Shown: one piece after another, positions 22,882-33,011 of the stretch | How the letters are laid out: every line of letters begins with the position of its first letter | Numbering within the stretch: the stretch's first letter is position 1 | Assembly: GCA_024663395.1 (NCBI GenBank) | Contig: JANFAH010000018.1 | Coordinates: 682,001 to 746,000, forward strand | Reading direction: 5' to 3' | Origin: Pisolithus tinctorius | Lineage: Eukaryota; Basidiomycota; Agaricomycetes; Boletales; Pisolithaceae | Length of the DNA stretch: 64,000 nucleotides | Notes under the pieces: model-generated | Told to the model about the DNA's origin: nothing | Database searches by the model: none | What the model saw: only the letters and a program-made list of their open reading frames with translations | Made by a program: the position numbers and the translations under genes

Positions 22882-23436
22882 TTAGAAAATAATACCCATA
22901 CCAGAAGAGAAATGCTCATGCTTCCTGTGTGACAGCCCCTTGGTGAGGACATCAGCCACCTGCTCATTCATAGACACATACTGGACTGCCAAGTCTCCAC
23001 TCTCCACCTTCTCATGAATAAAATGATGACAAATTGATATATGCTTGGTGTGATCATGAAACATGGCATTAGCAGTTAGTGCTATTGCAGATTGATTGTT
23101 GACTAGAAGGGGGGTTGGTTGCACAATCTCAACTGCATCTAGTTCATGGAGTAAGGTGCAAACCCAAAGGAGTTCCTTTCCAGCTGCCAAAACAGCCATG
23201 TACTCAGCTTCTGTGCATGATAGAGCTATGGAGGTCTGTTTCTTCAAAGACCAGCTTACAGCTCCACCAGACAGGGTAAAGACATAGCCTGAGACTGAGT
23301 GTCAGTCATTAACATCTGCAGCCCAGTCTGCATCAGCATAACCTATGAGGGAGCCACTAGGGTCCCTTGTGTACTGTAGATGTGCACTCAAAGTTTTGCA
23401 TAGGTACCAGTAGACTTGCTTCAGTGCAGACTAATG
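22882..23436 (-). pseudogene. Copia RNase H region
   Basis: Reads DADWAADVND, then a TGA in place of the usual Arg, HSVSGYVFTLSGGAVSW, then SCTEAEYMAVLAAGKELLW with the catalytic Glu, KHISICHHFIHE and VADVLTKGLSHRKHEHF. These are the expected copia RNase H blocks in order. The stop near 23300 and others separate it from the reverse transcriptase. Confidence 0.88.
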
Positions 23437-24243
23437 TCAGTCTCCAGGGGTAGCAGCATGCCTGCTAAGTACACCTACAGCAAAGGTGAGGTCAGGTTGC
23501 ATTGCCAACATGGCATACATCAGTGCACCAAGTGCTGATTGATACAACTGAAGGTCACATGCAGGGACATCAAGTTTTTTGAGTTTTAGGTTTTGCTTGA
23601 TGGGTGTGGACACTGTCTGGCCATCCTGCATGCCTATGCACTTGAGAATCAACTCTATATAGCAACATTGGGAGAGTTCTATTGTTCCCTTGTTGTGATC
23701 TTGTATAATTTCCATCCTGAGTATCCAATGAGCTTCCCCCAAGTCCAAGAGGTCATGCTTGGCTGACAGTTGGGTTTTTAAGTGTTCAATGGTTTTGTAG
23801 CTCTTTGACAGGATTAGTTTATCATCAACATACACAGCTATGATGATTAAGACACCATCTTTGATCTTGAAAAATAGACTATGGTCTGCATCACTGCGTG
23901 TGAATCCAAGTGACTCGAAGACTTCTTGAAGTCTCATATACCAGGATTTTGGAGCTTGTTTGAGTCTGTAGAGTGCATGATAAAGACACCAGATAATGTC
24001 ACTAGAGTCTTGAAAACCTGGAGGGGGACAAAGATGAATTTCTTCCTTGAGTTTGCCATTCAAAAAGGCAGATTTCATGTCCATCTGATGAACCTCAAGG
24101 TTGTACTTAGTGGTGAGAGCAAGTAGAATCCTTATCATAGAGAACTTGGCTATGGGCACAAATGTCTCTGTGTAGTCAATGCCATGCACCTGCATGAACC
24201 CTTTTGCAACAAATTGCACCTTGTATTTATCAATTTCACCCAT
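23437..24243 (-). pseudogene. Copia reverse transcriptase
   Basis: Contains YKVQFVAKGFMQVHGIDYTETF, HQMDMKSAFLNGKL, YRLKQAPKSWY, the catalytic AVYVDDKLIL, and the tail MYAMLAMQPDLTFAVG. The usual Arg in the KARLVAKG motif is replaced (KVQFVAKG). TGA and TAG codons at 23437 onward end the frame. Confidence 0.92.
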
Positions 24244-25128
24244 CAGTCCTCATTTTATTTTGTAGACCCATTGAGTCAATGATCTTTTGATCAGGCAGCT
24301 GAGGAACCTCATATAATCCTATATTTTTAAATGTCATGAGTTCATCAGCCATGGCTGCATACCAGCAATCAGCATCAGGACAATGCATTGCCTCTGTGAA
24401 GGTTGCTGGTTTGTGATCACATGATGTGTTTGCTTGGTAAGCATTGTGATGTTGCTGTTTGCCATGAGGCCTATCACTGCCTTCACTTGCTGTTTCCACA
24501 CTCTCTGGCACTCTCTCACCACTCTCACCACCTTTGTCCCTTCCCACAGTGTCCCCTGCCACAGGTAGTGTCCATTGTTCATAGGCATTGACAAAATACT
24601 GTTGATCATCATCTTTTACAGGCATTTTTTGAATTCTAGATGATCCTCTGACACCTGGAGGTGGGATTGGGACTGGATATGGTCCTGGAGGCATGCATGA
24701 TGACCCAGGGCATTGAAAAAGCATAGGTGTTGCCTGGCACCTTTGTTCCAAGGTGCATTTGTCCTTGCCATTCCCCTCTCAGGCATCAAAATGGCCTGAT
24801 TGTTTGTAATTGCCTCATTACCATTAGTAGCCATAGTGTCATCTATGTCCCCCCAGTCATGTACTAGGTTATTTCCTCCTTCTGAGACTGCATCCAAGCT
24901 GTCAGAGCTGCTATTTTCCTCTGTAGGTGGGTACTTGTGCCCTTGAGTGTTCTGATCACTGATAGCAGGTGCTACAGGCTTTGTTTCCTTGACAACAACA
25001 TCAATCTGGACTCAGGCATTGTCTGTCCCATCTCCCTCATCGAAAACAACATCATGTGTCTCCATGATCTGACCTGAAGTCTTCTGTACACAGGTGTATG
25101 CCTTCTTGTTCTCTGAGTAGCCTAGGAA
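24244..25128 (-). pseudogene. Copia integrase-to-reverse transcriptase linker
   Basis: Low-complexity region with several frames broken by stops. The recognisable parts are EAMHCPDADCWYAAMADELM and ENIGLYEV-like text (near 24290-24400), which directly precedes reverse transcriptase in copia proteins. Confidence 0.75.
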
Positions 25129-25953
25129 CTAACATTTGAGGGACTTAACTCCCAGCTTTTGCTGCTTTTCCTCAGGTATGTGGGCATGTGCTGTGCATCC
25201 AAAAACCTGTAGATGAGAAATTACTGGTTTATTTCCTGTGTATGCTTTGTAGGGTGTAAGATCTTGCTTGGGTGCCCTTCTAGGCAGGCAATTTATTATG
25301 TGCACTGCATAGAGGATTGTGTCTCCCCAGTACTTGTTGGGTAGGCCAGCATCACTTAGCATAGCATGTGTGGATTCTACAATGGTGCAGTTCATGCACT
25401 CTGCTACTCTGTTTTCCTGTGGTGTATATGCATTTGTCTTCTCATGGTGTATCCCTTTGGACTTCAGGTAGGCTTCAAATTCCTTCAAGCCATATTTGCC
25501 ACCACCATTGCTCTGAAGATAGTTTGGCTGACAACCTGTCTCTGCTTCTGCTCTCTCAAAGTACTGCTTCATGAGTGCAAAGACTTTGTCCTTTGATTTA
25601 GCCAATTTTACCACTAGATGATGTGAATGGCCATTGATGAAGGTCATGAAGTACTTGTGGCCTGTCCATGCTGTTGTCTCCATGGGTCCACACATGTCTG
25701 TGTAGGTCTGATGTAGTATGCATGGATTTTCCACATCTGACTTCAATGAAATAGGGTCCCAGTGTTGTTTGCCTTCAAGGCAGGCCTTGCATGTGCATGT
25801 GCTGATCTCCCTGGTCCCTGTGGTATCCATTCCAGACACCATGTCCTTGTCCAACAGATTTAGGACATGTTTGACATTGGCATGTCCAAGATGGCAGTGC
25901 CACATAATTAGAGTAGCTTTGGACATTGTTGTCTGAGAGGTGAGAGCCATGTA
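25129..25953 (-). pseudogene. Copia integrase, catalytic residue lost
   Basis: The HHCC zinc finger is present (WHCHLGHANVKHV, CKACLEGKQ). The first Asp is in YTDMCGPM and the Glu in PQENRVAECMN, but the block normally SDNGGEY reads SNGGGKY, so the middle catalytic Asp is gone. The frame reads on into the protease region across 25954-27524 if the fold-back element is ignored. Confidence 0.88.
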
Positions 25954-26201
25954 CAGTGGCTCAAAAAACTGACTGCATGTTTGTATGTTTTACATTAGTT
26001 ATGACTAAACACAATAACCCCTAACCCTAGCCCTAAACCATGAGTGTATGAAATAGGGTACTTACTCTTGGCTTTCTATTGGTCCATGAATCAAGTGATT
26101 TGGATAGGAATGATAGAATAGCAGCCATTTGAAAATGACATGTCATGTGATCAGTTTTTTGACTTTAAGTTTTGATTACATAGTTTTGAGTTTAACAAAG
26201 T

Positions 26202-26507
26202 TTAAAATGCTGTGAGGTGCTTACTAATGCTTATGTGGTACATCACATGGTCTATTTGATGATTTGTCATCATACAAGCAATGCCAAACAATGAATTGGG
26301 ACCATCAAGGCTCCCTCTTCTACCCCAACTCATGAAACCATCCTCCTGGTCCATCTGGGCCATTTTCTCAGAGTAATCCCCATAAATATTGGTGCCCACT
26401 ACAGTAATGTCATCAGGGTATATGTCCAACACAATCAAACCCTTAAAAAATCTGCTTTCAGTCATCCCTGTGCTGTTTCCCCCACCCATACCTGACATGT
26501 TCTGCAC
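26202..26507 (-). CDS. Unknown 101-codon ORF in left arm of fold-back element
   Basis: Starts MQNMSGMGGGNSTGM and ends SISKHLTAF. No domain is recognised and it does not resemble a transposase. Its twin in the right arm differs at one residue (Glu or Lys at position 17). Whether it is translated is unknown. Confidence 0.35.
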   Translation of the reverse strand: MQNMSGMGGGNSTGMTESRFFKGLIVLDIYPDDITVVGTNIYGDYSEKMAQMDQEDGFMSWGRRGSLDGPNSLFGIACMMTNHQIDHVMYHISISKHLTAF

Positions 26508-26970
26508 CTAATCAGTACTGAGACAGCTGGAAATGCCATGGAGGTCAATATGGCACATCAGAAAATGATGAACAAACAACACATCTTTTAACCAGTACAT
26601 TTTCACCACAGTACAATTAGTTTCAATGCTGGGGTGAGACAAAACATTCCTGTGCACTTCAGGTGGCATGGGAAGCATGGCTAGACTGCTCTCAGCTGAC
26701 TGTGGATGACTGGGAATGGGTGATTTGGTCATATAAGACCATAGGTAATACCCAGGCCTAGATGGATTGATGGAATCTCCTTCCTAGCATTTCAGTGGAC
26801 TATCCTCCCAAGGGCACCTGGACTGTAATGAAGGTTTTCAGCTCACCAGCCCTCAACCCAGCACCCTTGAGGTGGAAACCCACCAGATAAGAGGTGATTG
26901 GATTGTTGGTCATGTTTTAGAGTGCCAGATTAACCATCATGGCTTTTTCAGCATTCTCAGTACTGATTAG

Positions 26971-27276
26971 TTGCAGAACATGTCAGGTATGGGTGGGGGA
27001 AACAGCACAGGGATGACTAAAAGCAGATTTTTTAAGGGTTTGATTGTGTTGGACATATACCCTGATGACATTACTGTAGTGGGCACCAATATTTATGGGG
27101 ATTACTCTGAGAAAATGGCCCAGATGGACCAGGAGGATGGTTTCATGAGTTGGGGTAGAAGAGGGAGCCTTGATGGTCCCAATTCATTGTTTGGCATTGC
27201 TTGTATGATGACAAATCATCAAATAGACCATGTGATGTACCACATAAGCATTAGTAAGCACCTCACAGCATTTTAA
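26971..27276 (+). CDS. Unknown 101-codon ORF in right arm of fold-back element
   Basis: Mirror copy of 26202-26507, transcribed away from the shared central spacer. An open frame kept in both arms could reflect selection or merely recent arm formation. Confidence 0.35.
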   Translation: MQNMSGMGGGNSTGMTKSRFFKGLIVLDIYPDDITVVGTNIYGDYSEKMAQMDQEDGFMSWGRRGSLDGPNSLFGIACMMTNHQIDHVMYHISISKHLTAF

Positions 27277-27526
27277 ACTTTGTTAAACTCAAAACTATGT
27301 AATCAAAACTTAAAGTCAAAAAACTGATCACATGACATGTCATTTTCAAATGGCTGTTATTCTATCAATTCCTATCCAAATCACTTGATTCATGGACCAA
27401 CAGAAAGCCAAGAGTAGGTACCCTATTTCATACACTCATGGTTTAGGGCTAGGGTTAGGGGTTATTGGTTTAGTCATAACTAATGTAAAACATACAAACA
27501 TGTGGTCAGTTTTTTGAGCCACTGTA

Positions 27527-28740
27527 TGGCTCATTCACATCAAGTGCATCTGGGGTATTGATGATATAGGCAGCATGGCTCCCTGATATGACACTAGCTT
27601 TGAGTATGTAGAGGGATCTGCATTTGGTGGTGAGAGCTACAACCTGGCCTTCTGCATGAACCTGGCATGTCTGTTCTCCAAAGCTAACTTTTAATCCTTT
27701 TGAGGCCAAAGAGGGGACTGACACAAGATTTGTGTTGAGATCAGGAACATAGTATATGTCTTGTAAGATGGTTTTGCTTGTGCATCCATCCTCAAGGTGC
27801 ATGGAGAATTCAATTCTCCCCTTGCCTATGGCTTGGATTGATCTGCCATCACCAATGATCACTGGTTGAGAGGGGACCAGTTTTCTGAATGTCGTAAACC
27901 ATGCCCACTGGCAGTACATGTGTGCAGAGGCCCCAGAGTCTACAACCCACTCTGATGCACTAGTTTCTAGGCATGCATGAGCTATGAATAAGTGAAGAGG
28001 GCCTTCCTCTTCTTCTGCCACAGCCACAATCTTTGCTGTCAGTTCTGACCTCTCCTTAGACTTGTCCTTATCCCCATGCAAGGTACTTTGGGATGGAGCT
28101 TTAGCTGCTTTGTCTGCTTTCTTCTTGTAGCATTTGTCCTCTGTGTGTCCCATCTTGCCACATGGTGCATAGGCATGCTTCTTCTCTTTCCTCTTCTTGT
28201 CTGCCACTTTTGACTTCTTGCCTGTGTTCGTCTTTGCAGTGAGAGCAGAATGTGATTTCAAAGTTTGTTGTGACTTTTCTTTGACAAGAACTTGGGAAAT
28301 AACCATCTCAGGAGTTATCTTGTCATTCAACAACATTAGGATTGTGTAGAGGGTAGAGTATGATGGTGGGAGTGAGATGACCATCACGATGGCTACAAGT
28401 GAGTCCTTGAGTGGTTGTCCAAGTGAGGTGAGAATATGAGCCTTCTGATGCATTGCATTCAGCTGTGTCTCCATTGGTTGGTTGTCTGCAAGTGTTCCTC
28501 AGAACAACTCACTGATGAGGCAGGCAATAGTCTGCTTGCCTTTTCCTTTGTATCTCTCACTGAGTTTCTTCCATGTCTCAGCAGCAGTTTTTGCATATAG
28601 TACTCCACTAAGGGGTTCATCCTTGAGCATGAGTGTGATTTGTGCACATGCTTCCTGGTCCTTGAGGAGCCATTCCTCATACTTGTCAGGATGAGTTTTC
28701 TGGTCCGGAGGTTTTACCTCCATGTCTGTACCAGCAACAA
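27527..28740 (-). pseudogene. Copia gag and protease
   Basis: The gag part (KYEEWLLKDQEACAQITLML, ETWKKLSERYKGKGK) ends at a TGA near 28499 that fits CGA to TGA; the frame resumes at METQLNAMHQK. The zinc knuckle reads YAPCGKMGHTEDKC, lacking the first Cys of CX2CX4HX4C. The protease motif is VVDSGASAHM near 27950, and the frame ends at the fold-back insertion in DVNEPY. Confidence 0.88.
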
Positions 28741-29005
28741 TGGTCCAGAGGCCATGAACTGTTAAGACTTTTCACATTCAGAATTTCCACATTTGATAGT
28801 TCAAACCATCATCTACAAGGGGAGCTATGTTGTAGAGTTGACTTGAGCCTTGCAAGACTCTTGTAGAAGTAGAGGCTGATGTGTTCACACTTGTGGATGG
28901 GCCTAGAGCCCAAGACATTGATACCAAAGGTCCAGATGACATGTCTTATTGTATACTGTGGTACCACTTGGTTTGAGTTTGCTACTGTAAGGTTAGAGCT
29001 GCTCA

Positions 29006-29017
29006 GGACTCATAACC
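29006..29017 (-). promoter_or_regulatory. Copia primer site, complementary to initiator tRNA-Met anticodon arm
   Basis: Immediately inside the LTR the element strand reads GGTTATGAGTCC. This is close to the complement of the initiator tRNA-Met anticodon stem-loop (GGGCTCATAACC), as used by Drosophila copia through a half-tRNA primer. One mismatch is seen. Confidence 0.6.
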
Positions 29018-29131
29018 TCTTGAAGGTAGGCTGAGATGAGGGACCTAGGAAGGAGACTCAGGCTTCAGTCAGAAGAAGTTTAATATTCACAGCTAACCTA
29101 GGAAGGAGACTACAGTAGTAAGTCAGTAAGG
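29018..29131 (-). repeat. Copia 5' LTR, inner part
   Basis: Matches 15006-15032 followed by 22614 onward. It is interrupted at TA (29132-29133) by a Tc1 element and resumes at 30725. Confidence 0.9.
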
Positions 29132-29133
29132 TA

Positions 29134-30722
29134 CAGTGGCTCAAAAACTGACTGCATGTTTGGACATTTTTCACTAAAGTCAATACTGCCCCATATCCCC
29201 TAACCTAGGCCCTAACCTATAAGTGTATGAAACAAAGCCCTTACCATTGGCTCTCTATTGGTGCAGGGGTCAAGTGTTTTGGATAAGGTTTGATCAAATG
29301 GCAGCCATTTCAAAATGATGACTCATGCAGTCTGTTTTTTGACTTTATATCAATTTAAGTATCTAGTACTTCATATGAGCTCCTTTGGCCCTAATAACTG
29401 CTTCAATCCTTCTAGGCATGCTTTCTATCCATTTTTGTCACTGCTCCTCATCAATCTTCCCCCACTCTTCCACCACTCTTTCCCACAGTCAGTGAATGAC
29501 TGTAGGAGCACTCTCATAACCTGAAAGGCATCTCTTGAGGTGATTCCAAGTATGTTCAATGGGATTACAGTCTGGAGATTGTGCAGGCCAGTCCAGAAGG
29601 TTGATTTCCTGTTCTTCCAACCAACTTTGGGCTCTCCTAGAGGTGTGCTTGGGGCCATTATCTTGTTGAAAGATTATATGACCTTCTGGAATTCCAGAAT
29701 CTTCCAAGCTTTGCAGCCACCCCTGCTCCAAAATGGCCACATACTGTTCAGCATCCATCCATCCTTCCACCTCACTCAAAACCCCTTCTCCATTCCACCT
29801 TCTGCAGCCCCATACCATCAGTGAACCACTTCCAAACTTAACTGTACCCTTGACCTCTCTAGCAATTAGCCCTTCACTCTTCTTTTTCCACACATACTCT
29901 TGCCCATCTGACCCAGTCCTACATATTTAGGTCTCATCTGACCATATAACTCTCATCCAGTCCTCCACAGTCCAATTCTGGTACTTGAGAGCAACAGCTA
30001 GCCTTCTCTTCTTGTGTCCATTAGAAAGCAAGGGCTTCTTTTTCTTGACCACACCCTTTACAGAGGCTTCCTTGAGGCTATTTCTAACAGTCTGTGGCAG
30101 ACAGAAGTAGAAGTATCAATAAGAGAATTGATGAATTGAATGGCATCGACAGCATTTTTGGCCTTGCCAGTAATGATTTGCTGAACAATAGCCTGTTTGT
30201 TGGTAGGGGTAAGCTTTAATGGATGGCCACCACAAAGCCTAGTCCTCTCTGGCTGGAGTTTCTGAAGGACCTGGCATACTGTAGACTGCCCTAAGCCAGT
30301 TTGGGAAGCAATTTTCCTGGTGGAAAGATCAACAGAGGAGAGATATGTTGCTCTTTCTTTGAGATGCAGAGATGGGTTTCATAGTGATGGTGGGGTTTAT
30401 TTATAGTGTCTGACAATCAATTACATAAAGGTGACATAATAGAACCATTACCAAATGTATGTACTAATATTACAGTATGCCAGAGTCTAATATATGTAAT
30501 TGAAACCTAAAGTCAAAAAACAGACTGCATGAGTCATCATTTTGAAATGGCTGCCATTTGATCAAACCTTATCCAAAACACTTGACCCCTGCACCAATAG
30601 AGAGCCAATGGTAAGGGCTTTGTTTCATACACTTATAGGTTAGGGCCTAGGTTAGGGGATATGGGGCAGTATTGACTTTAGTGAAAAATGTCCAAATGTG
30701 CAGTCAGTTTTTTGAGCCACTG
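29134..30722 (-). mobile_element. Tc1/mariner element
   Basis: 1589 bp between TA duplications (29132-29133 and 30723-30724). Terminal inverted repeats of more than 200 bp start CAGTGGCTCAAAA. It contains one decayed DD34E transposase gene on the minus strand. It interrupts the copia 5' LTR precisely. Confidence 0.92.
29489..30380 (-). pseudogene. Tc1 transposase, DD34E, broken
   Basis: N-terminal helix-turn-helix text (STRKIASQTGLGQSTV, then LTPTNKQAIVQQI) is followed by a frame change near 30095 and VKKKKPLLSNGHKKRRLAV. The first Asp is in VIWSDET and is followed directly by TAA (29927-29929) where Lys is usual. Then come SLMVWGC, FQQDNGPKHTS with the second Asp, and SPDCNPIEHTW with the Glu, 34 residues apart. 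The element cannot make its own transposase in this state. Confidence 0.88.
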
Positions 30723-30724
30723 TA

Positions 30725-30878
30725 GCTATTAATTAATAAAGAACAGTTACCTCAGGCTTCAGTCAGAAGAAGTCTGAGGTACACCTGAAGGAAAAACAAA
30801 CATCCTAAGTGCGAAGATTTATTATGTAAGCTTGTACAATGTAAGCAAAAGTCAGGTAAAGGTGACAACACTTCAACA
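30725..30878 (-). repeat. Copia 5' LTR, outer part
   Basis: Matches 22707-22859. It ends ...CTTCAACA and is followed by the CCCTA target duplication at 30879-30883. Confidence 0.9.
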
Positions 30879-31079
30879 CCCTATGCTGGATTCACCACTG
30901 GTAACATTTTTTTCCTCAGACTGGATGGTCCTTGGGTCCAGGCCTCCACTATAATGGTTATGTAGGGCCAGGCTTGTCAGTTGCTACAGAGTCATATTAT
31001 CAAAGCTAAGCCTTGGTTGCCTAGCTACATAGGCTTCATGGGCTACTCCATCATCCAGATATACCTAACATGACCCCTC

Positions 31080-31802
31080 TGTCAAGTCCAGGCCTACTCT
31101 GACCAACTCCAATGCTAGACAGGGTCTGGGGAGAAGTGTGGAAGCAAGTCCAACACAGATAAACAGAACTCTGACTAGTGGAGGATCAGCAGGAATGAAG
31201 TCCACTGAGACAGAGGTGGAGCAGACTGAGGGCATCAGGTTTAGCTCATGCACTACCCCCTTGCATGATCTCAGCCCTTGTATTTCAGAGGTAGAGACCA
31301 GACAGACAGTTGGAGGTAACTCCAACAGACAGAAGATGGAGAGAGAAGGAGTAGGAACTTAGTTGATATTTGTATTGAGGAACAGCAGAGTACTGTACAT
31401 GCTTTTATACCACTATGGAGGTACAGTAACTGGAATCAGAACTGACATATGGAGACTTGTAAATTTTCAAGTAAAAACTTCCTGGACAATGAATGAAGGG
31501 AAGATGGAGAAACACACCACAGGAAACATAGAGAAAACCAAAAAGGAAACAGTCTAGGTGCCAAACCATGAGGTGTGTGCACTGTGGAGTACCTGACTGC
31601 ATGCTGTCAAGGAGAAGTCCAAAGGGAGGTTACATGACCCTTTGGGAAGCAGTCTGCACAGTCCAACAGTAAGCTGGTGTCAAGTCCAACAGCAGTCAGG
31701 GCAGAGAAGGCTCATAAATGATAGAGGATGGGCAGAGTTGATGTACTGGCAGAGCAAGGTGCAGAGTGAACAGGGACTTAGACTAAATGCATGGTCATGA
31801 CA
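31080..31802 (-). repeat. Eroded LTR related to the gypsy family
   Basis: Begins TGTCAAGTCC and ends GGTCATGACA like the 815-bp LTRs and aligns with them over long stretches (for example the cagctcatgcactacccccttgc region near 31235). It is about 90 bp shorter, and the CG-rich motifs of the young LTRs read TG or CA here. The 31803-32062 stretch after it may be remains of the element interior, but no coding blocks are readable. Confidence 0.75.
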
Positions 31803-32067
31803 CCCTCCCTACCTTGGTCACTCTTACTGGGCTTAATTGGGCTTAGCAGAATCATTCCCTAGGTATCTCTTGCCAGATCTAACCAAGTGATGCACAGCCA
31901 CTACAGATGCTGCCAGGCTTTCCTAGGCACTGCAAGTTCTGTGCAGTTTTGCTGATGACTACTAACATGATTGACAAAATAGTTGCTCAGGAGTGGAATG
32001 GATGTATTGTGGGTATAGCAGGTTCTACCATAAGTATATCCAAATGTACTAAGCCTATGGTCTTCAC

Positions 32068-33009
32068 TGAGATGTTTGCCACTTTTTCAAAGATTGGCAT
32101 GTAACTCAGTCCATATTAATCCATAAATCATGAGAAAATAGGGGTAAATAGCAAGAAGTCATGTGACCATGTATGCCAAATTTGGTTATGATCATGTGGC
32201 TTGGGGCTGCACAATTAAATCTACAACACCACCTACACATCTGGACAGTTTTTTTTTTGCAGGGTATTTAAATGACAATGGGTATAATATATCTAATACT
32301 TTGTGCAGCTACCCTTGGCCCTAAACACTGCTGCAACCCTCCTGGGCATACTATTGATCAAAGTAAGGCAAAATTCCCTGGGAATTTGTTTCTATTCCTC
32401 TTCAATCCTCCCCCACAGCTCCTCTATACCCTTTGGGGGTCCAGGGTAGGTTCCCAACCTTTTCTTCAGGTGATTCCAAAGATGTTCAATGGGGTTGAGA
32501 TCCCTCCAGCATTAGTGGGAAGGGGTAAGAGTGCCTTAGAATGAATTTCTGAGACAATAGAATGACCAATATGGAGTTTAGAAGCAATATGATGAGATGA
32601 GTGGCCATCCTGAAGCATAGACAGCACAGTCAGATGAGTGTCTGAAGGGATGGGCTTCATGAGGAATGGGGGGCATAATGCACAGTAGTTGGACCTGATT
32701 TATATATAATCACAACAAGGTTATATTAGTATGTTGGAATTCAGCACAGCCACAGAATAATTCAGCACAGCCATGGCCATGTCCAGTGTTATGAACAGCT
32801 GCAAAAAAACTGTCCAGATGTGTAGGTGGTGTTGTGGATTTAATTGTGCAGCCCCAAGTCACATGATCATAACCAAATTTGGCATACATGGTCACATGAC
32901 TTCTTGCTATCTACCCCTATTTTCTCATGATTTATGGATTAATATAGACTGAGTTACAAGCCAATCTTTGAAAAAGTGGCAAACATCTGGACAGTTTTTT
33001 GAGTCACTG
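32068..33009 (-). mobile_element. Tc1-type element, internally deleted
   Basis: Inverted repeats of about 190-200 bp face each other (32068-32260 and 32800-33009). The right end reads CTGTCCAAAT-like text, then cagttttttgagtcactg and TA. The left end lacks about the first 20 bases of the repeat. Inside are only the two ends of a transposase gene. Confidence 0.8.
32292..32660 (-). pseudogene. Tc1 transposase relic lacking the catalytic core
   Basis: Reads MKPIPSDTHLTVLSMLQDGH and SHHIASKLHIGHSIVSEI (helix-turn-helix), then jumps near 32505 to DLNPIEHLWNHLKKRLG, GIEELWGRIEEE and the typical ending SMPRRVAAVFRAKGSCTKY. The stretch holding both catalytic Asp residues is missing, the frame changes at the joint, and a TAG replaces Trp after EEE. 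Confidence 0.85.
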
Positions 33010-33011
33010 TA

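Larger units (their letters stand above)
25954..27524. mobile_element. Fold-back (long inverted repeat) Tc1/mariner-type element
   Basis: 1571 bp flanked by TA duplications (25952-25953, 27525-27526). It begins CAGTGGCTCAAAAAACTGA and ends with the inverse, like the Tc1 element at 29134-30722. The arms (25954-26522 and 26957-27524) are nearly perfect inverted repeats of about 568 bp around a 434-bp centre. No transposase is seen, so it would need transposase from a related element. It sits inside copia pol, whose frame is continuous across a single TA. Confidence 0.9.
15006..30878 (-). mobile_element. Copia-type LTR retrotransposon, heavily nested and degenerate
   Basis: A complete Ty1/copia insertion. 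The 5-bp target duplication CCCTA is at 15001-15005 and 30879-30883. LTRs of about 270 bp lie at both ends, each split by a later insertion. On the minus strand the order is LTR, primer site, gag with zinc knuckle, protease, integrase, reverse transcriptase with YVDD, RNase H, polypurine tract, LTR, which is the copia order (integrase before reverse transcriptase). The coding region carries several stop codons and altered catalytic residues. Insertions inside it are a gypsy element (15033-22608), a fold-back element (25954-27524) and a Tc1 element (29134-30722). Almost no CpG remains in its own sequence. Confidence 0.93.

Noticed and set aside
26017..27463. Telomere-like CCCTAA runs as a sign of a chromosome end or interstitial telomere
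   Set aside because: The runs are only a few imperfect units and occur symmetrically inside transposon terminal repeats.
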